Assembly (NCBI GenBank): GCA_950022295.1
Contig: OX465598.1
Span: 6,262,001 to 6,326,000, forward strand
Length of the DNA stretch: 64,000 nucleotides
Direction: 5' to 3'
Origin: Bromus sterilis
Lineage: Eukaryota; Streptophyta; Magnoliopsida; Poales; Poaceae
The notes beneath the pieces are model-generated. The model was not told where the DNA came from and did no database searches. It worked only from the letters and a program-made list of their open reading frames with translations. The position numbers and the translations under genes were made by a program. Positions 59,401-64,000 of the stretch are shown one piece after another (within the stretch, counting starts at the first letter, position 1; every line of letters begins with the position of its first letter).

Positions 59401-59660
59401 AGCCCCGTGATGCACTCAACATCAACTGAAGTTAATGAAATTTTGCCAACACGTTCTTCAATGATGAATTTCCCAGAGGATAATTCATAGGCCTCCAACA
59501 TATAGCTAAGCAAAGTAGTTCGCATCTTGATTGGGGGTATCTGCATCATACACCGCAGTGATGTGCTGCCAAGTTTGCCACGCTGGTCGACAGTCATAGA
59601 TGCAACTAGTTTACACCACTTCTCTACGTTGCAAGCAATTTCCCCGAGAGGGTCCTCCAT
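56476..59660 (-). pseudogene. Transposon-type Ulp1/C48 cysteine protease gene with three in-frame stops
   Basis: Ten exons join by GT-AG with full phase agreement (791 codons): 59022-59660, 58781-58939, 58490-58693, 57865-58408, 57563-57765, 57286-57480, 57073-57201, 56842-56957, 56690-56756, 56476-56592. Exon 1 resembles the DUF1985/plant-mobile-domain region found with transposon Ulp1 proteins (SLTSVDVECITGLNN). The C-terminal protease keeps His659 (SHW), Asp676 (VLDSR), Gln727 and Cys733 (NSCGLF). The H-D (17) and Q-C (6) spacings equal those of yeast Ulp1 as I recall them. Stops: TAG 59022-59024 (last codon of exon 1), TAG 58490-58492 (last codon of exon 3) and TAA 58142-58144 (inside exon 4). 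Ulp1-like genes ride on plant Mutator-like and other DNA transposons; the host element here is not delimited. Probably inactive as a full protein. Confidence 0.8.
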
Positions 59661-60474
59661 TCTGCAAAAAAAAAGACATGATGCATGAACACATAAAATT
59701 GTCCATGTTACATGTGCTAAAATAAAACATAGTACCTGCGTTCCGGTGTGAAGGGCTTACTACACCTTACAGTGCGACCAAGGTGCAAAGCTAGAAATTG
59801 AGCTTCAAATTTCTTGTATTATCAGTGATCCTTTTTTTAATGCAGGCAATTAAAAAGGCAATCAAAGCGACATAGAAGCCCACAGAATAGGATAGGAGGC
59901 TAGCACCGCATGCTACAGCTGCATGCATATCACATCTATTAAACTAATCTAACTAAACTAAAATAAATATGTCTTTCATGTCCAGATCGCACAGGTTCAA
60001 GGCTTATGAATTGGTTGCTATACGAACTAAACCAACACTGCTCCGAAACCAAACATACGTATGCGGCGAAACATGTGGATTAGGAGGAGGGAATAGGGCG
60101 GGTAACATACAGATCGCTCGATGGAGTTGACGCCGACGTGCGGAGTTGCTGTCTATGAGCACCGACAGAGGTCGCCGCCGACGTGCGGAGTTGCCGCCTA
60201 TGACCACCGACGACGGAGAATACTGCTGTGGACTCAGGGTTTGGAGAGGTGGATCGGATCTACTAGGAGCGTGTTTAGGTTATCACGTCGCACGACCTCC
60301 GTGAAATACGCAACCTACCGAATTTACCGTATATATCACGCATGCAGGATGGGCCCGGGTGCTTCCACCGTGGGAAGTGAGACCAGGCGTCGACCGCGTG
60401 GGCAGCCCCTATTCGTAGCGGCCCAGTGAAAAAACACTTATTTTGTGTTAATCTCATTAACAAATTGATTTTCA
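59661..60474. other. Upstream region of the Ulp1-like gene
   Basis: This is the likely promoter of the minus-strand gene. At 60,125-60,210 a 45-bp unit (CCGACGTGCGGAGTTGC, then CTATGA, then CACCGAC) is present twice. No further gene is seen. Confidence 0.5.
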
Positions 60475-61805
60475 AATGATAATGTAGAAAATGAAAAACC
60501 CATAGGAAATGTTTGGAATTTTGCATGTGTGGTTGGTATGGTGTAGTTAAGCCGTGCAAAAAAGTTGGGATCATTCTGAGTGTTTGAAGATGGACTTGCT
60601 TCACAAAGTGGAAGCCGTAGGACAAAGGTTCCGGTGTGGAGTGCGCGGTGATGCACACATTGGTCATCATGGGTGCATGATGGATTGGGGTGTTCATAAG
60701 TTGTTGTCTGTCATGTAGGAGCTTTAACCAACCAGCCTCTACCCCAGTGAGTGAAAGTCTAGGGGGGGTAGACCGTCGGGGGCCATTTTCCGGGATTTTT
60801 CGACCGGAAAAATGAATTATGTGTAAATAATGTAAAATTTGCATACAATTGTGCATTTCATGTTGTTTTTATCATGTGAGTCCATCAAAAAATATGGGTT
60901 GATTTCATGAATGTGAAAAAATGGAGGTGCTCCGATACGGAGCCTTCCAGGCTAGTCTGGGACCCTCTTTTTAGACAAGTGATTTTTTTGACCAACTCAG
61001 AATTATCCTAAATTTCGGTGGTCACTTGTTGATGCCATTTTAGGGATACATGCCAAGTTTCAACCATTTTGAACAAATGTGGCAAGATTTGTCGCTACTG
61101 GCCGTTTTACAGGCATTTCAGGAGAAAAAAATGTAGAAAATGCAAAACCCATAGGAAATGTTTGGAATTTTGCATGTGTGGTTGGTATGGTGTAGTTAAG
61201 CCGTGCAAAAAAGTTGGGATCATTCTGAATGTTTGAAGATGGACTTGCTTCACAAAGTGGAAGCCGTAGGACAAAGGTTCCGGTGTGGAGTGCGCGGTGA
61301 TGCACACATTGGTCATCATGGGTGCATGATGGATTGGAGTGTTCATAAGTTGTTGCCTGTCATGTAGGAGCTTTAACCAACCAGCCTCTACCCCAGTGAG
61401 TGAAAGTCTAGGGGGGGTAGACCGTCGGGGGCCATTTTCCGGGATTTTTCGACCGGAAAAATGAATTATGTGTAAATAATGTAAAATTTGGATACAATTG
61501 TGCATTTCATGCTGTTTTGATCATGTGAGTTCATAAAAAAATATGGGTTGATTTCATGAATGTGAAAAAATGGAGGTGCTCCGATACGGAGCCTTCCGGG
61601 CTAGTCTGGGACCCTCTGTTTAGACAAGTGGTTTTTTTGACCAACTCAGAATTATCCCAAATTTTGGTGGTCACTTGTTGATGCCATTTAAGGGATACAT
61701 GCCAAGTTTCAACCATTTTGAACAAATGTGGCAAGATTTGTCGCTGCTGGCCGTTTTACAGGCATTTCAGGAGGAAAAAAATGTAAAAAATGCATAACCC
61801 ATAGA
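60475..61805 (+). repeat. 650-bp tandem duplication (2.1 copies)
   Basis: The unit starting near GTAGAAAATGMAAAACCCATAG recurs at about 60,485, 61,133 and, partially, 61,783 (spacing 649-651 bp). The two full copies are nearly identical, including CTAGGGGGGGTAGACCGTCGG. The minus-strand frames inside them (about 100-190 codons) occur in both copies and have no recognisable domain. The block lies between the Ulp1-like gene and the B3 gene. Confidence 0.9.
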
Positions 61806-61963
61806 AAGTGTTTCATATTTTCGAATTATTCTTAGTGTTTCAATATGCCAGAAAAACATATTCTGATCCAGCACATAAGATGTAAATAAGTATTGTAAAC
61901 GAAATTACACGACAACTTGGTTCAACTAAGTGACTGGAATAATGTATGCTATCACTGGTGACT

Positions 61964-62647
61964 TCAGAGATGATAAACAAGAAGCTTAAGACCATCCCGG
62001 CTTCCTCGGAACCAAAACACATAGTTTTCACCAACTCTCATATCAATCTTCTTCACAAACTCCATCCAGTTTGTTGTTAACATGACACCACTTGTCAGTT
62101 TTGCTTTCACCTTTGACTTGCTCATTACAACCTTAACTTTCAGTAGTTCTGTATTATTGGAATAGACTTGAATGAATCCTGGTAGTTGAAGATGTGGTAC
62201 AATGTGCTGCATGCTGAAGCTCCTCGAAAAGTACTGCATGCATCATGAATTTTTCTATGTCAATCCCTGAAGTAGTAATGTATATGTGACAAGTCATATG
62301 TAGTGAAAATGAAATCTTTACCATTTTTCCTTTGCCTTTGACTATATTTGATTTATTGATTGTGCACACATAGAATGGTTTTCTTGGCAGGTGCTTATCA
62401 ACCATCGCCTTGAGTGTAGCAAATTCTGCATCATCCATCGATACGCGGTTGCCGTACTGGCAGAAACATTCAAAGTCTTCCTCGTCATTAATTCCAGGAC
62501 CTTAAGAAAACACAATCGAACGTAAGCAGGAGGAGTACAATTAACTGAATTTAATGCATACGTATTTTATGAATGATACGTACCTCTTATGTGCTGCTTT
62601 CCACCCGGCAAACGAGAAGCACTAAGACGATGAGCCCGAGCAGACAT
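61964..62647 (-). CDS. Small B3-domain DNA-binding protein
   Basis: Exons 62584-62647, 62322-62500 and 61964-62233 join in phase into 170 residues with no stop. The ATG at 62647 gives MSARAHRLSASRLPGGKQHI. From about residue 57 there is one B3 domain: RKPFYVCTINKSNI, a strand ending at the exon junction, YFSRSFSMQHIVPHLQLPG, VKAKLTSGVMLTTNWMEFV and RVGENYVFWFRG. B3 domains bind DNA in plant transcription factors; this form is most like the REM class. The family's usual Gly-Trp before the fifth strand is replaced by spaced TTNW, so binding may be altered. It lies on the same strand as, and upstream of, the Ulp1-like gene, across the 650-bp repeat. The short N-terminus and the TE surroundings suggest a transposon-carried gene, but a host gene fragment is also possible. 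Confidence 0.75.
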
Positions 62648-63150
62648 CACCACCTGTCTCAAAATCATTATGCAACGCCAGGATAATTAGGTTAACCTAC
62701 ATCTTAATGGTTGCAAAATAGGAGACAGCGGGCGGATCATCTAGTGTACGGCAGCGGACTACTGAAGGCGAGAACATACCTGATCCATGTGCGTATGCGG
62801 TCTCCGATGACGACTATAGGAGTAGATCGTGATGGTCGTCTGTCGGCGGAGGTGTTGAAGATGACCAAGATGCGCTCTAGGTCGTCGAGGGGTCGTGGAT
62901 TACGTGGTTACGTGATTTGCGGGACGAAATCCTACCTTTATGACATATCGGCAACTAACCCTAGATTGTGGTGCGCGGTTGGGCTGGCCCATGTACGTAT
63001 GACGGCACGATAAAAAAACAATTGCATATACCGCTCAAAAAAAGTCTATTCCATATATTTTTTGGGCAACTACCCCTATTTCAAATTTTAATTATTTTGA
63101 TAAAATCATCTTAAACTCCATCAAAACTCATGTGTACTATTTTTCATTGC
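62648..63150. other. Upstream region of the B3 gene
   Basis: Mixed-composition DNA with a GC-richer patch at 62,730-62,950 that is probably the B3 promoter. No coding sequence with recognisable content is seen, although a 100-codon plus-strand frame exists at 62,711. Confidence 0.45.
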
Positions 63151-64000
63151 CACTAGTACATAAATGATGACTCCATGCAAGGGTATTCCTTTTTTTGACT
63201 TATTTTTCATTTTTTTTGTTTTTTTTAACTGGCAAAATTTGAGACCATACAAATTAGTTGAAAGGTTTGGAATTTTTGAAAATTAACAACTTTTCTATGA
63301 TATAAGCACTACTTCTCTACCCCAAAATGATTTTTTGGAAAACATTTAAACACAATATCAACCACTTGTAGTTCAAATTTGAATTACTGTGGGAAAATCA
63401 TCGTAAACTCCATTAATGTGGGAAATTAGCTACACATGGAGAAAATTCATAAACTTTGGGAAGCATCCCTCAAATATGATCTAGTTTGTGTGAAAATTGT
63501 CTGGTTCACTTTTGGCAATTATTTCTTGCACCTCCTTCACAAAAAGTTGCTTCTGTAGGGCAAAAAAAAAAAGAAAAATGATTTTTTTTTAAACAAAATG
63601 AAACAAAAGTTGCATGACATTGTTTCCCATGCCAACATGCACCAATGCTCCAAGTTTGGGGTAAATATCAGAAACCATGCCATGGAATTGCTCAAAAACT
63701 AGCTCCTTTGGCTTGAAACCTATAAATGTTCATACGTGATACACCTCGTTGTGAAGGATCATTTTCAAAAGTTTATGAAAACTCAAGTCTAATATTTTTC
63801 ACGGCAAGTAGTACATAAATGATGACTGCATGCAATGGGATTCCTTTTTTTGATTTTTTTTGATTTTTTTGATTTTTTTCAAAAACTGGCCAAATTTGAT
63901 AGCATGGCAATCACTTGAAAGGTTTGGAATTTTTTGAAAAGTAACAACTTTTCTATGATATAAGCACTACTTCTCTACCCCAAAATTATTTTTTGGAAAA
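63151..64000. repeat. Direct repeat with period about 655-658 bp, running off the window
   Basis: AGTACATAAATGATGACTSCATGCAA (63,155 and 63,810), TTGAAAGGTTTGGAATTTTT (63,259 and 63,916) and CTATGATATAAGCACTACTT plus CTCTACCCC (63,295 and 63,953) recur in the same order. The sequence is AT-rich with long T and GATTTTTTT runs and no frame. The second copy is cut by the window end, so the array may continue. Confidence 0.8.

Noticed and set aside
60275..61505. Minus-strand frames (193, 132 and 81 codons) in the 650-bp repeat as a duplicated gene
   Set aside because: They have no recognisable domain, they are not consistent in length between copies, and the sequence outside the frames is equally conserved between copies.

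Overview
The window looks like nuclear DNA of a grass in the wheat tribe (Triticeae). The evidence is a few plant genes with grass-type GC-rich first exons and GT-AG introns, set among nested CACTA, LTR, LINE and Stowaway elements. The Stowaway ends carry the CTCCCTCCG-type terminus common in this tribe. No bacterial-type feature is present. All exon models were read by eye from splice signals and reading phase.

Left part (1-10.8 kb), ordinary gene space. An intact single-exon AVT6-type amino acid transporter (85-1563, +) is followed by a duplicated downstream region in which only one copy holds a Stowaway MITE. Convergent to it is a complete 18-exon UTP21/WDR36 gene (3261-10529, -) for an 18S rRNA processing factor. 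Its upstream region has a telo-box and two site II motifs, the usual promoter grammar of plant ribosome-biogenesis genes.

Middle part (13.55-44.92 kb), a 31.4 kb nest. A CACTA transposon spans 13555-44923, with CACTACGGGA ends and the 3-bp duplication ACA on both sides. A 13.8 kb chromodomain-type Ty3/gypsy retrotransposon (13589-27420, duplication GCCGG) sits 29 bp inside its left end. The retrotransposon has 4.34 kb LTRs that differ at about eight bases by eye, and one intact gag-pol frame, so it is young. The CACTA carries an apparently intact TNP2-type transposase (30856-34587, -). Its TNP1/Ptta-type partner (28088-30550, -) keeps all splice phases but has two in-frame stops. Between TNP2 and the right end lies a 7 kb tandem array of a 343-bp unit with three-unit (about 1028 bp) higher-order repeats, in effect a small satellite inside a transposon.

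Right part (45-64 kb). An F-box/FBD-type gene (about 45.7-47.9 kb, -) is probably real. A FAR1-like gene (48619-52173, +) is broken by a homopolymer frameshift, a TAG and a 607-bp insertion. Then come a stand-alone DUF4283-like ORF (52694-53638, +) and a LINE remnant on the other strand that lacks its reverse transcriptase. Last is a region holding a 10-exon gene for a Ulp1/C48-type cysteine protease (56476-59660, -), with catalytic residues kept but three in-frame stops, and an intact small B3-domain gene (61964-62647, -). The two are separated by a 650-bp tandem duplication. Several premature stops in the transposon-type genes look like CAG to TAG changes, as expected from deamination of methylated CHG cytosines.
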